58,895 bases of DNA from contig DCFW01000013.1 in assembly GCA_002315435.1 (NCBI GenBank), forward strand, positions 1-58,895, in the 5' to 3' direction. This document shows, piece by piece, positions 45,676-55,075 of this stretch. This DNA is from Bacteroidales bacterium UBA1794 (GTDB taxonomy: Bacteria > Bacteroidota > Bacteroidia > Bacteroidales > Bacteroidaceae). Below the pieces are notes generated by a model. The model worked only from the letters and a program-made list of their open reading frames with translations, was not told where the DNA came from and did not search any database. Within the stretch, counting starts at the first letter, position 1, and the number at the start of each line of letters is the position of its first letter. Both the position numbers and the translations under genes were made by a program.

Positions 45676-47976
45676 ATGAAGAAAATAATATTTGCAATTA
45701 TGGCTTTGTCTTTTACCAGTTCCTTTGCTAATTCAGCAAAAAAAGAACTTTATAAAGATTCTTCTGTGCCTATAAAAGATAGGGTAGAAGATTTACTTAA
45801 ATGCATGACCCTTGAGGAAAAGGTTGGGCAAATGAATCAGTATGTAGGATTGGAACACATTCGTACAGCAGGTAGAACGCTAACGGAAGCACAGTTGAAA
45901 AATAACACTGCTCAAGCATTTTATCCGGGAATTACAGACAAGGATGTTGCTGCATGGACAGAACAAGGCTTGATAGGTTCTTTTTTGCATGTGCTAACCA
46001 TAAAAGAGGCAAATGAATTGCAGCATCTTGCAATGAAGAGTCGTCTGCAAATTCCCATTTTGTTTGGTATAGATGCCATTCATGGTAATGCAAATGCTCC
46101 TGATAATACGGTATACCCAACAAACATCGGTTTAGCCTCTAGCTTTGATACGGCATTAGCTTATAAGATAGCGCGTCAAACAGCTGCAGAAATGCGTGCC
46201 ATGAATATGCATTGGACATTTAATCCGAATGTTGAAGTGGCTCGTGATGCACGTTGGGGACGTTGTGGTGAGACATATGGAGAAGACCCTTATTTGGTAT
46301 CACAAATGGGAGTACAAGCTGTAAGAGGTTATCAAGGGAATTTAGATAGCGAGAATGATGTGTTGGCTTGTGTAAAACATTTCGTAGGGGGTAGTGAACC
46401 GATTAATGGCACTAATGGTGCCCCGGCTGATTTAAGTGAACGGACTTTGAGAGAAGTATTCTTCCCTCCATTCAAAGCTTGCGCGGATGCAGGAGCCATG
46501 TCTTTTATGATGGCACATAATGAATTAAATGGAATGCCATGTCACGAGGATTCATGGTTAATGAGTGATATACTCCGTGGTGAATGGAAGTTCAAAGGCT
46601 TTGTTGTCAGTGATTGGATGGATATAGAACATATTTATGATTTGCATGCAGCAGCTCCATCTATAAAAGATGCTTTCTGCCAGAGCATTTTAGCCGGTAT
46701 GGATATGCATATGCATGGCGTAAAGTGGCAAGAGGATGTAGTGGCTTTAGTAAAAGAAGGTCGTATTTCAGAATCTCGCATTGATGAATCCGTTAGAAAG
46801 ATTCTTACTATTAAGTTCCGTTTGGGCTTGTTTGAACATCCTTATGCTGATGAAAAGAATACAATGAAGGTGCGTCTGTCTCCTGAACATCGTGCGACTG
46901 CGCTTCAAGCAGCTCGTGAGGCAATTGTTTTATTGAAGAATGAGGGTATACTACCATTGGATTCAACAAAATATAAGAAGGTACTTGTTACCGGAATCAA
47001 TGCGGATGATCAGAATATTCTTGGTGATTGGAGTGCAGTGGAGAAACCTGAAAATGTATGGACTGTATTACGTGGACTTCGTGAAGCTCAACCGAACACT
47101 AACTTTGATTTTGTAGATCAAGGATGGGATCCAAGAAACATGTCGCAGGCTAAAGTAGATGAGGCGGTGAATAAAGCAAAGGATGCTGATTTGAATATAG
47201 TAGTAGCCGGTGAGTATATGATGCGTTTCCGTTGGACTGAACGTACTAGTGGCGAAGATACGGATCGTAGTGATTTAGATCTGGTAGGTTTGCAAAATGA
47301 ACTAATTCAACGCATTGCAGCTTCAGGCAAACCAACGATTCTGATACTAATCAGTGGTCGTCCATTAAGTATCAATTGGCCGGCAAAGCATCTTCCGGCA
47401 ATTATTAATGCATGGGAACCGGGAATGTATGGTGGACGAGCCATTGCAGAGATTCTTTACGGCAAAGTAAATCCATCGGCTAAGTTGGCTATATCTATTC
47501 CACGTACCAGCGGACAGGTTCAGCAGATTTACAATCACAAGCCTAGTCAATATTTTCATCCTTATGCTGTTACGGAAAGTACACCTCTTTATCCTTTCGG
47601 ATATGGTCTTTCTTATAGCACATATAAGTATGATAATTTAAAATTATCTACACAAAAGATCTCTCAAAACGGATTAGTTGAGGTAAGTGTAGATGTTACT
47701 AATACAGGTAAGATGGATGGTGATGAAGTTGTTCAGCTTTATATTCGGGATTGTTTCTCCACTTATACACGTCCTGTGAAAGAATTGAAAGATTTTGCTC
47801 GTATCTCATTGAAGGCAGGAGAAACAAAAACGGTTCGCTTCACTGTTACACCTGATAAGTTGAGTACGTTGGATAAGAATTTGAAGCCGATTGTTGAACC
47901 CGGTGACTTTGTTGTCATGGTAGGTGCTTCTTCTCAGGATAATGACCTACTTAAGCAAACATTCACCGTAGAATGA
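45676..47976 (+). CDS. GH3 family beta-glucosidase
   Basis: The 766-residue secreted enzyme has a signal peptide, an N-terminal TIM barrel with KHFVGG and the nucleophile Asp313 in VVSDWMD, an alpha/beta sandwich with GEYMMRFRW and SGRPLS, and a C-terminal fibronectin III-like domain. It most resembles the BglX type. In the mannan locus its job would be to remove terminal glucose from glucomannan oligosaccharides, but other beta-linked sugars cannot be excluded. Confidence 0.92.
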   Translation: MKKIIFAIMALSFTSSFANSAKKELYKDSSVPIKDRVEDLLKCMTLEEKVGQMNQYVGLEHIRTAGRTLTEAQLKNNTAQAFYPGITDKDVAAWTEQGLIGSFLHVLTIKEANELQHLAMKSRLQIPILFGIDAIHGNANAPDNTVYPTNIGLASSFDTALAYKIARQTAAEMRAMNMHWTFNPNVEVARDARWGRCGETYGEDPYLVSQMGVQAVRGYQGNLDSENDVLACVKHFVGGSEPINGTNGAPADLSERTLREVFFPPFKACADAGAMSFMMAHNELNGMPCHEDSWLMSDILRGEWKFKGFVVSDWMDIEHIYDLHAAAPSIKDAFCQSILAGMDMHMHGVKWQEDVVALVKEGRISESRIDESVRKILTIKFRLGLFEHPYADEKNTMKVRLSPEHRATALQAAREAIVLLKNEGILPLDSTKYKKVLVTGINADDQNILGDWSAVEKPENVWTVLRGLREAQPNTNFDFVDQGWDPRNMSQAKVDEAVNKAKDADLNIVVAGEYMMRFRWTERTSGEDTDRSDLDLVGLQNELIQRIAASGKPTILILISGRPLSINWPAKHLPAIINAWEPGMYGGRAIAEILYGKVNPSAKLAISIPRTSGQVQQIYNHKPSQYFHPYAVTESTPLYPFGYGLSYSTYKYDNLKLSTQKISQNGLVEVSVDVTNTGKMDGDEVVQLYIRDCFSTYTRPVKELKDFARISLKAGETKTVRFTVTPDKLSTLDKNLKPIVEPGDFVVMVGASSQDNDLLKQTFTVE

Positions 47977-47986
47977 AAATAAGAAG

Positions 47987-49072
47987 ATGATGAAACATAA
48001 GAATATTATATTGTTTACAGCACTTTCATTCGTCGCAGGATTTGTATTTTCACCTTGTAGTGGAATCAATCTTACATCTCAAACGTTTCATTTAAAAAGC
48101 TTTTTGCAGACGTCCCATAAACAAGGATTTATGATAGGGCATCATGATGATACTGTTTATGGCATTGGTTGGAATGGAGATGAAGACCGCAGCGATATAA
48201 AAAGTGTTTGTGGCGATTATCCTGCAATTCTTAGTTTTGATTTAGGACGGATAGAACTTGGGCATAAACAGAATCTGGACAATGTCGCTTTTGACCGCAT
48301 CCGCAGTGAAGCGGTGAAGCAATATTTGAGAGGAGGCATCGTTACTCTTAGCTGGCATCTCAACAATCCGTCGACAGGCAAAGATGCGTGGGATGTTTCT
48401 GATACAGCCGTAGTAAAGAAAATATTGCCAGGAGGAGTTTTGCATCAGGAGTTTCTTAAAAGATTGGATTATGTGGCAGCATTCATCAATTCTATTAAAA
48501 CTCCTAAGGGGGTGAAGGTTCCTGTTCTCTTCCGTCCTTGGCATGAAAATAGTGGAGGGTGGTTCTGGTGGGGAATTAAATGTTGCACCCCCCAAGAGTA
48601 TAAGGCTTTGTGGCGTATGACTGTAAAGCACCTTGCAGACAAAGGCGTGAATAATGCTTTATATGTCTATTCGCCTGGCGCAGATAAGGATGCTTTCTTA
48701 CGTACTTATCCAGGTGATGGCTATGTGGATATTGCTGCCTTTGATCAATATCAGGATGGCATAAGCCATGAACAGTATGTCAAATCGATGCATACCATGC
48801 TGCAATTCCTAACAACGTTCGGCAAAGAGCATCATAAACCGATTGCATTATCCGAGACAGGTTATGTTACTTTGCCTGATTCGCTTTGGTGGACTCAAAC
48901 CTTGTTGCCCATACTTAAGGATTATCCTGTCACATGGGTACTCTTTTGGAGAAATGCCCGTTTGGATCATTTCTTTGCCCCTTATCCGGGACAGAAGTCT
49001 GCCGCAGATTTTGTTCGTTTCTATGAAGATAAAGGTACGTTGTTTTGTAAAGATATAAAGATTAGCTACTAA
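47987..49072 (+). CDS. GH26 family mannobiose-releasing mannanase
   Basis: The 361-residue protein has a signal peptide and no extra domain. The GH26 residues are acid/base Glu187 in RPWHENSGG and nucleophile Glu290 in ALSETGY. It sits directly before the GH130 gene, as the mannobiose-forming exo-mannanase does in B. fragilis. It is therefore likely periplasmic and makes mannobiose for the cytoplasmic pathway. The signal has FSPC, so a lipoprotein form is possible. Confidence 0.88.
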   Translation: MMKHKNIILFTALSFVAGFVFSPCSGINLTSQTFHLKSFLQTSHKQGFMIGHHDDTVYGIGWNGDEDRSDIKSVCGDYPAILSFDLGRIELGHKQNLDNVAFDRIRSEAVKQYLRGGIVTLSWHLNNPSTGKDAWDVSDTAVVKKILPGGVLHQEFLKRLDYVAAFINSIKTPKGVKVPVLFRPWHENSGGWFWWGIKCCTPQEYKALWRMTVKHLADKGVNNALYVYSPGADKDAFLRTYPGDGYVDIAAFDQYQDGISHEQYVKSMHTMLQFLTTFGKEHHKPIALSETGYVTLPDSLWWTQTLLPILKDYPVTWVLFWRNARLDHFFAPYPGQKSAADFVRFYEDKGTLFCKDIKISY

Positions 49073-49085
49073 ATAAAGAAATGTT

Positions 49086-50270
49086 ATGAGAAGTTTTAGT
49101 GAAAGATTGGAAGAGGTTAATGCAAACTATGAAGCATTGATAACGAGAAAGAATGAACCAGTTTTGGAAGGCAACGGAGTATTCACCCGTTATAAAAATC
49201 CTGTGCTTACGGCGGCACACACTCCTGTCTTTTGGCGATATGACCTCGATGAACGAGCAAATCCATATTGTATGGAACGTATAGGTGTGAATGCGACAAT
49301 GAATAGTGGTGCAATAAAATGGAAGGACAAATACCTAATGATTGTCCGTGTAGAAGGCTCTGACCGTAAGTCTTTTTTTGCGATAGCCGAGAGCCCTAAT
49401 GGTATAGATCATTTTCAATTTTGGGACTATCCGATCACAATACCCGATACGGAAGATCCGGCAACGAATATTTATGATATGCGCCTCACTGCTCATGAAG
49501 ATGGTTGGATTTATGGTGTGTTTTGTGTTGAAAGACATGATCCGAACGCAGCGAAAAGTGATTTGTCAGCTGCTACAGCTACAGCAGGAATCGTCCGTAC
49601 AAACGACTTGATGCATTGGGATCGTTTGCCTGATGTGATATCAAAGAGCCAGCAACGCAATGTTGTGTTGCATCCTGAGTTTGTAAATGGCAAGTATGCA
49701 TTCTATACTCGTCCGCAAGATGGTTTCATTGACACCGGTAATGGTGGTGGCATCGGATGGGCTCTGGTAGAGGATATAACTCATGCAGAGATTAAAGAAG
49801 AAAAGATTATTGATTATAGGTATTATCATACAATAAAAGAGGTAAAGAACGGCGAAGGACCACATCCTATCAAAACTCCGAAGGGATGGTTGCATCTTGC
49901 TCATGGAGTGCGTGCTTGTGCGGCTGGATTGCGATACGTGCTTTATTTGTATATGACGAGTTTAGAAGACCCTTCCAAACAGATTGCAACTCCCGGGGGA
50001 TATTTTATAGCACCAATGGGAGAAGAAAGAATAGGAGATGTATCCAATGTACTCTTTAGTAATGGATGGATTGCAGACAATGACGGCAAAGTCTTTATAT
50101 ACTATGCATCCTGTGATACACGCATGCATGTGGCTACATCAACAATAGATAAGTTAGTTGATTATTGTTTGAATACACCCGCAGACGGTTTGACGACAAC
50201 CAAGTCAGTAGACACATTGAAAACTTTGATAGATAAGAATCTAATGCTCATAAAACAACAAGGTAAATGA
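49086..50270 (+). CDS. GH130 4-O-beta-D-mannosyl-D-glucose phosphorylase
   Basis: This cytoplasmic enzyme cleaves mannosyl-glucose with phosphate to mannose-1-phosphate and glucose. The 394-residue five-bladed propeller has no signal peptide. It starts MRSFSERL and has YEALITRKNEPV, GVNATMNSGA and Asp131 in NIYDMRLT. Asp131 matches the catalytic residue reported for the B. fragilis enzyme. Its stop overlaps the transporter start (ATGA). Confidence 0.92.
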   Translation: MRSFSERLEEVNANYEALITRKNEPVLEGNGVFTRYKNPVLTAAHTPVFWRYDLDERANPYCMERIGVNATMNSGAIKWKDKYLMIVRVEGSDRKSFFAIAESPNGIDHFQFWDYPITIPDTEDPATNIYDMRLTAHEDGWIYGVFCVERHDPNAAKSDLSAATATAGIVRTNDLMHWDRLPDVISKSQQRNVVLHPEFVNGKYAFYTRPQDGFIDTGNGGGIGWALVEDITHAEIKEEKIIDYRYYHTIKEVKNGEGPHPIKTPKGWLHLAHGVRACAAGLRYVLYLYMTSLEDPSKQIATPGGYFIAPMGEERIGDVSNVLFSNGWIADNDGKVFIYYASCDTRMHVATSTIDKLVDYCLNTPADGLTTTKSVDTLKTLIDKNLMLIKQQGK

Positions 50271-51670
50271 TTAAGTTAAGAGAGAAAATAGGTTACGGCT
50301 TTGGCGACATGGCTTCCTCTATGTTCTGGAAGTTATTCGGTTCTTATTTAATGATCTTTTATACCGATGTCTTCGGACTGCCGGCTGCTGTAGTAGGAAC
50401 CATGTTCTTTGTCACTCGTATATGGGATAGCTTCTTCGATCCTATTGTGGGAGTAGTTGCTGACCGCACACATTCACGTTGGGGCAAGTTTCGTCCCTAT
50501 TTACTTTATTTAGGCATTCCCTTTGCATTGATAGGAGTAGCCACTTTCACCACACCCGGATTGAGCTTGACAGGTAAGATTGTGTATGCTTATGTGACCT
50601 ATTCTTTAATGATGATGGTTTATTCGGCTATAAACGTGCCGTATGCATCATTGCTTGGAGTGATGAGCCCCGAACCCAAAGACCGTAATATATTGAGTAC
50701 CTTCCGAATGACATTTGCTTATATAGGTAGTTTCGTTGCTTTGCTGCTTTTTATGCCGATGGTCAATGCTTTCAGCGGAAACAGTAAGAATGTTATTCTC
50801 CAGCAACACGGATGGACGATGGGTGTAGTGGTGATAGGAATAATGTGTGCGTTATTGTTCTTTGGATGCTTCTCTCTTACACGTGAACGTGTGAAGCCCG
50901 TTAAGGCAGAGCAGGAATCCATGAAGGATGATATCCGTGATCTGTTCCACAACAAACCTTGGTGGATACTGCTTGGTGCAGGCGTATCAGCATTAGTATT
51001 CAATTCTATTCGTGATGGAGCTACAGTTTATTACTTCAAGTATTTTGTGGATGAAAGTTCTTATGCCAATATCAGTGTAGGCGGTGTATCGTTCGTATTG
51101 AGCGGATTATATTTGGCATTGGGACAAGCAGCCAATATTGTTGGAGTCATAGCTGCTGCTCCTATAAGTAACATGATAGGAAAGAAAAATACGTATATGG
51201 GAGCTATGGTTATAGCTACTGTCTTGAGCATTATATTCTATTGGTTTGATAAAGATCAATTGATTCTTATCTTTGTATTTCAGGTGTTGATAAGTATTTG
51301 CGCAGGTAGTATCTTCCCTTTGCTTTGGAGTATGTATGCAGATTGCACCGACTATTCGGAGTTGAAAACAGGTAACCGTGCCACCGGATTGATCTTCTCT
51401 TCTTCCAGTATGAGCCAGAAGTTCGGTTGGGCTATCGGTTCGGCCATGACCGGCTGGTTGTTGGCTTTCTTCGGATTCAAAGCGAATGCCGTGCAGAGTG
51501 CAGAGGCTATTCATGGAATAAAGATGTTCCTAAGCTGGTTACCGGCAATTGGCACGGTACTTAGTGTCGTCTTTATCAGTATCTATCCATTGAGTGAAGC
51601 AAAGATGCAGCATGTGATTGCAGACTTAAAAGAGCGTAGACAAAATAATGAGCATCATGACAACGACTGA
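50267..51670 (+). CDS. GPH family sugar:cation symporter
   Basis: The 467-residue inner-membrane protein has about twelve helices and the melibiose-carrier pattern (GYGFGDMASS start, DSFFDPIVGVVADRTHSRWGKFRPY). Between the phosphorylase and epimerase genes it is almost certainly the importer of mannobiose or related disaccharides from the periplasm. Its start overlaps the GH130 gene by 4 bases and its end overlaps the epimerase frame by 23 bases. Confidence 0.92.
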   Translation: MIKLREKIGYGFGDMASSMFWKLFGSYLMIFYTDVFGLPAAVVGTMFFVTRIWDSFFDPIVGVVADRTHSRWGKFRPYLLYLGIPFALIGVATFTTPGLSLTGKIVYAYVTYSLMMMVYSAINVPYASLLGVMSPEPKDRNILSTFRMTFAYIGSFVALLLFMPMVNAFSGNSKNVILQQHGWTMGVVVIGIMCALLFFGCFSLTRERVKPVKAEQESMKDDIRDLFHNKPWWILLGAGVSALVFNSIRDGATVYYFKYFVDESSYANISVGGVSFVLSGLYLALGQAANIVGVIAAAPISNMIGKKNTYMGAMVIATVLSIIFYWFDKDQLILIFVFQVLISICAGSIFPLLWSMYADCTDYSELKTGNRATGLIFSSSSMSQKFGWAIGSAMTGWLLAFFGFKANAVQSAEAIHGIKMFLSWLPAIGTVLSVVFISIYPLSEAKMQHVIADLKERRQNNEHHDND

Positions 51671-52841
51671 ATTTAAGAAAGAAGTCAAAGAGGAACTGGA
51701 AAAGAATATAATGCCCTTTTGGATCAATCGTATGATAGATCCGATAAAGGGCGGATTCTATGGGCGTATATCAGGAAAAGGAGAAATCGATGTGGATTCC
51801 CCTAAGGGTGCCATACTGAATGCCCGTATCTTGTGGGCTTTTTCCGCGGCATATAGAGTATTGAAGCAAGATGATTATTTGCAGGCAGCAACTCGCGCCA
51901 AGCAGTATATCATAGATTATTTTTATGACAAACAATACGGAGGAGTCTATTGGAGTTTGAATTCCGACGGTACTCCGCTTGAAACCAAGAAGCAGATGTA
52001 TGCCATTGGTTTCACTATTTATGGAATGAGTGAGTATTATCGGGCTACTGGTGATCGCGAAGCATTGAACTATGCGATCAAACTGTATCATGATATTGAA
52101 GACCACAGCTTTGATCCTGTAAAGAACGGTTACTTCGAAGCCACTACTCGTGAATGGAAAGAGATAGATGACATGCGCTTGAGTGATAAGGATGCCAACG
52201 AAAAGAAGACCATGAATACCCATTTGCATATTCTTGAGCCTTATACGAATCTTTATCGCGTATGGAAAGATGAATCATTACAAAAGCAATTACGCAACCT
52301 TATTGAGATATTTCTAGACCATATACTTGATAAGAAAACCGGGCATCTGAATCTGTTCTTCGATGAGGACTGGAACAATAAATATAATATTCGTTCATAT
52401 GGGCATGACATAGAAGCCTCCTGGTTGCTTTATGAAGCAGCTCTGGTACTGAATGACGAAGAGATAATAACACGAGTAAGGGATGTTGTACCGCCTATTG
52501 TGCTAGCTGCTTCGGAAGGAGTCATGGCTGATGGCGGAATGATTGATGAATTGAATGTAACAACAGGGCACGTGGTTGCTGATAAGGATTGGTGGGTACA
52601 GTGTGAAGCTGTTATCGGCTTTTCCAATTCCTATCAATATTTCAATGACAAGCGTGCATTGGACAAAAGTATAGCTTCATGGAACTTTATCAAGAATCAT
52701 ATTGTAGATCATGAAAATGGTGAATGGTTTTGGAGTTTACGCGACAATGGTTCGGTCAATACGGACGATGATAAGGCAGGCTTTTGGAAATGTCCCTATC
52801 ACAATGCTCGTATGTGTTTGGAAATAATCGAAAGATTCTAG
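51648..52841 (+). CDS. Cellobiose (mannobiose) 2-epimerase
   Basis: This enzyme of the N-acylglucosamine 2-epimerase superfamily converts beta-1,4-mannobiose to mannosyl-glucose. The 397-residue (alpha/alpha)6 barrel carries RSYGHDIEASW and WWVQCEAVIGF, with the catalytic His residues, and a final FWKCPYHNARMCLEI. It supplies the GH130 substrate. The start may be at 51648 or at the ATG at 51657; both overlap the transporter gene, indicating coupled translation. It is the last gene of the locus. Confidence 0.93.
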   Translation: MSIMTTTEFKKEVKEELEKNIMPFWINRMIDPIKGGFYGRISGKGEIDVDSPKGAILNARILWAFSAAYRVLKQDDYLQAATRAKQYIIDYFYDKQYGGVYWSLNSDGTPLETKKQMYAIGFTIYGMSEYYRATGDREALNYAIKLYHDIEDHSFDPVKNGYFEATTREWKEIDDMRLSDKDANEKKTMNTHLHILEPYTNLYRVWKDESLQKQLRNLIEIFLDHILDKKTGHLNLFFDEDWNNKYNIRSYGHDIEASWLLYEAALVLNDEEIITRVRDVVPPIVLAASEGVMADGGMIDELNVTTGHVVADKDWWVQCEAVIGFSNSYQYFNDKRALDKSIASWNFIKNHIVDHENGEWFWSLRDNGSVNTDDDKAGFWKCPYHNARMCLEIIERF

Positions 52842-52869
52842 TTTTATATTTTGGATTTATAAAAATCGC

Positions 52870-52912
52870 AGTGCCTATGTTTCCGGAGTGCCGGAAGATA
52901 GGCGCTTTTCTT
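52870..52912 (+). terminator. Terminator of the mannan locus
   Basis: A long imperfect hairpin pairs GCCTAT...TTCCGG with CCGGAA...ATAGGC around an AGTG loop (about 52873-52903) and is followed by GCTTTTCTT. It marks the end of the locus about 30 bases after the epimerase stop. Confidence 0.8.
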
Positions 52913-52934
52913 ATGCATAGCAATTGTATCGTGT

Positions 52935-52942
52935 TATATTTG
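52935..52942 (+). promoter_or_regulatory. Possible -7 box for the CDP-alcohol phosphatidyltransferase gene
   Basis: TATATTTG matches TAnnTTTG, 102 bases before the start codon, so the leader would be about 95 bases. Confidence 0.35.
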
Positions 52943-53043
52943 TCTGATAGATAAGTCGTTATCAAGTTTGTAAATTTAAAATTTTCTTTATAACTTGCCC
53001 CCGTATTCATTATAAGAGATGAAAACTTGTAAATAGTAAGCGC

Positions 53044-53604
53044 ATGCAGAAGTACATGAATATCCCCAACGCGATAACGTCCTTGCGGATTGTGTCTTCT
53101 GTGGGGCTATGCTTGTTGAAACCATTATCAGAGTCGTTTCTCGTATGCTATTTGATAGGTTGCATAAGTGATGTTCTTGACGGATATATTGCCAGACGGT
53201 TGGGGCAATCTTCCTCTTTCGGAGCTAAGTTCGATAGTGTGGCAGATATATTCTTTGTCTTAGCCATCTTATTTACCATAGTACCTTTATTGCATCTGAG
53301 CAGGTACATGTGGGTATGGATCGGTGTCATTGCATTCGTTCGCGTATGTTCAATGATTGTTGCGTGGTGCAAACATCATAAGTTCGTTCCGGGGTTGCAT
53401 ACCTATTTAAATAAGTTCACCGGACTTGTCTTCTTTAGCATGCCGGTGGCACTCTATTTTATTCAGAAAGAATCCGTTCTCGAATTTGTATGTATTCCGG
53501 CTAGCCTTTCGGCAGTTGAAGAATTGTTGATCACTCTTTTATCAAACACGTTGAACTTAAATATAAAAGGTCTTTGGACTTCAGTCTTTAATATTAAAAT
53601 ATAA
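53044..53604 (+). CDS. CDP-alcohol phosphatidyltransferase
   Basis: The 186-residue membrane enzyme has the complete family motif: Asp43, Asp46-Gly47, Ala50-Arg51, Gly60, Asp64 and Asp68. It transfers a phosphatidyl group from CDP-diacylglycerol to an alcohol. The N terminus (NIPNAITSLRI) looks like PgsA, which makes phosphatidylglycerophosphate, but the acceptor cannot be fixed from sequence. About five membrane helices are present. Confidence 0.88.
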   Translation: MQKYMNIPNAITSLRIVSSVGLCLLKPLSESFLVCYLIGCISDVLDGYIARRLGQSSSFGAKFDSVADIFFVLAILFTIVPLLHLSRYMWVWIGVIAFVRVCSMIVAWCKHHKFVPGLHTYLNKFTGLVFFSMPVALYFIQKESVLEFVCIPASLSAVEELLITLLSNTLNLNIKGLWTSVFNIKI

Positions 53605-53609
53605 AAGTT

Positions 53610-54086
53610 ATGGGTACAATTAATCTTACGAAAATTACGGATGGTATCGCAGAAGTGATTGCCAGAGAAGAACCGATACTGACAGGCTTATCGGAAAGTG
53701 TAATAACAAGCAGAAGAAACAAACAGCATCGTACCATAAAACAAATACTCGGGCATATGATCGATTCTGCATCCAATAATCATCAACGAATGGTGAGATT
53801 GCAATATTGCAAGGATTTGTTGGTCTTCCCTGATTACAGACAAGATAATGATCTTTGGATTGCATTGCAGGATTATCAACATGCCGATTGGCACGATCTG
53901 GTGCAACTTTGGATCTATTCCAACCTTCATATCATTCAAGTGATCAAGGCTGTCGATCAAACAAGACTGGATAGTTACTGGTGCGACTTCGAAGGCAACA
54001 AAGTAACATTGAAGGAGATGATAGACGGATATCTGGATCATTTGAATTTACATGTGAATGAAATTCACGAGTTAATAGATATGTAA
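53610..54086 (+). CDS. DinB-like four-helix protein
   Basis: The 158-residue protein fits the DinB/YfiT superfamily of four-helix, often metal-binding proteins. A His at 49 (GHMIDSASNN) and His144 and His148 (DHLNLHVNEI) would form the metal triad. Some relatives are bacillithiol- or mycothiol-dependent transferases; the reaction here is unknown. It starts 5 bases after the phosphatidyltransferase and is probably cotranscribed. Confidence 0.75.
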   Translation: MGTINLTKITDGIAEVIAREEPILTGLSESVITSRRNKQHRTIKQILGHMIDSASNNHQRMVRLQYCKDLLVFPDYRQDNDLWIALQDYQHADWHDLVQLWIYSNLHIIQVIKAVDQTRLDSYWCDFEGNKVTLKEMIDGYLDHLNLHVNEIHELIDM

Positions 54087-54126
54087 CCATTTGTTAAAAG
54101 ATTCGTTTACGTTCAATAATTTTAAT

Positions 54127-54134
54127 TACATTTG
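54127..54134 (+). promoter_or_regulatory. -7 box for the ABC exporter operon
   Basis: TACATTTG matches TAnnTTTG and lies 20 bases before the ATG at 54155. Confidence 0.6.
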
Positions 54135-54154
54135 TTTCCTGAAAATAAGCATAT

Positions 54155-55075
54155 ATGATAGTAGCAGAAGATATATACAAGAAATTTAATGATACCGTTG
54201 CTCTGAACAGAGTGAATATAACTATTCCCACAGGATCAATCTTCGGATTATTAGGCCCTAATGGAGCCGGGAAAACCACTTTCATTAGAATTCTTACTCG
54301 AATTTACCTTTCGGACGGAGGGACAGTCTTGATCAATGATAATCCTCTTAATGAATTAAATGCTCGGAAGATAGGCTATTTGCCGGAGGAGAGAGGGCTG
54401 TATAAGAAGATGAAAGTAGGCGAACTGATCCTTTATATGGCTCGCTTGCGAGGACTGAAAACTGTTGAGGCTAAGGAACAAATGAATTATTGGTTCGGCC
54501 GGTTTGATATTCGTGACTGGTCTGATAAGCGAATAGATTCTCTTTCAAAGGGAATGCAACAGAAAGTGCAGTTCATTATTGCTGTGTTGCATCGTCCTGA
54601 GTTTCTTATTCTTGACGAACCTTTTTCCGGATTGGATCCTCTGAATACCGAAGCGATAGAAAATGAAATCCTTGAACTTCATAAGTCAGGCACTACGATT
54701 GTATTTTCCACTCATAATATGGATTCAGTTGAACGTTTTTGCGAACGGGTCGTACTGATTGATAAAGGACAGGTCGTGTTGTCGGGAACAGTAGACGAGG
54801 TGAAGCAGGCACACAAACAATCATTGTATGAGTTTAAATGTCGCGAGCATGTCGATTTCTTGAATGAACGTATTGCCAAGTCGGGAACTGTAGTTTCATC
54901 TGAATTGAAGAGCGGAGTGTACACTGTATTAGCCAAACTGAACACTGAAAGCGAAGCCGATGGTGTGTTGATAGATATTGCCGGAAAGGTGAAACTTACA
55001 TCCTTCTGTGAACTGTTGCCTTCAATGAATGATATATTTATCGAGTCGGTCAAGAATAAAAACGAAGAATTATGA
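54155..55075 (+). CDS. ABC exporter ATPase, NatA-like
   Basis: The 306-residue ATPase has GPNGAGKT, signature LSKGMQQK, Walker B ILDEPFSGLDP and the switch STHNM. A C-terminal domain of about 80 residues (DUF4162-like) is typical of the Na+/drug exporter group. Its stop overlaps the permease start (ATGA). The substrate is unknown. Confidence 0.9.
   Translation: MIVAEDIYKKFNDTVALNRVNITIPTGSIFGLLGPNGAGKTTFIRILTRIYLSDGGTVLINDNPLNELNARKIGYLPEERGLYKKMKVGELILYMARLRGLKTVEAKEQMNYWFGRFDIRDWSDKRIDSLSKGMQQKVQFIIAVLHRPEFLILDEPFSGLDPLNTEAIENEILELHKSGTTIVFSTHNMDSVERFCERVVLIDKGQVVLSGTVDEVKQAHKQSLYEFKCREHVDFLNERIAKSGTVVSSELKSGVYTVLAKLNTESEADGVLIDIAGKVKLTSFCELLPSMNDIFIESVKNKNEEL

Larger units (their letters stand above)
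32198..52841 (+). other. Mannan polysaccharide utilisation locus
   Basis: Twelve consecutive plus-strand genes form one functional unit: GH5, GH27, CE7, SusC, SusD, two IPT/TIG binding proteins, GH26, GH3, GH26, GH130, GPH symporter and 2-epimerase. Two promoters are visible (32171 and 36082) and a terminator follows the epimerase (52870). The GH26-GH130-transporter-epimerase core matches the mannobiose pathway described in Bacteroides fragilis. Assignment of acetylated galactoglucomannan as substrate is inferred from the side-chain enzymes. Confidence 0.85.

Noticed and set aside
51107..51514. 135-residue minus-strand frame under the GPH symporter gene
   Set aside because: It is a shadow of a well-supported membrane transporter gene; its translation has no recognisable features.
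51771..52229. 152-residue minus-strand frame under the epimerase gene
   Set aside because: It lies entirely inside the epimerase gene on the other strand and has no promoter or domain.
53610..54086. Functional link between the DinB-like protein and the phosphatidyltransferase
   Set aside because: They are adjacent and probably cotranscribed, but nothing in the sequences suggests a shared pathway.
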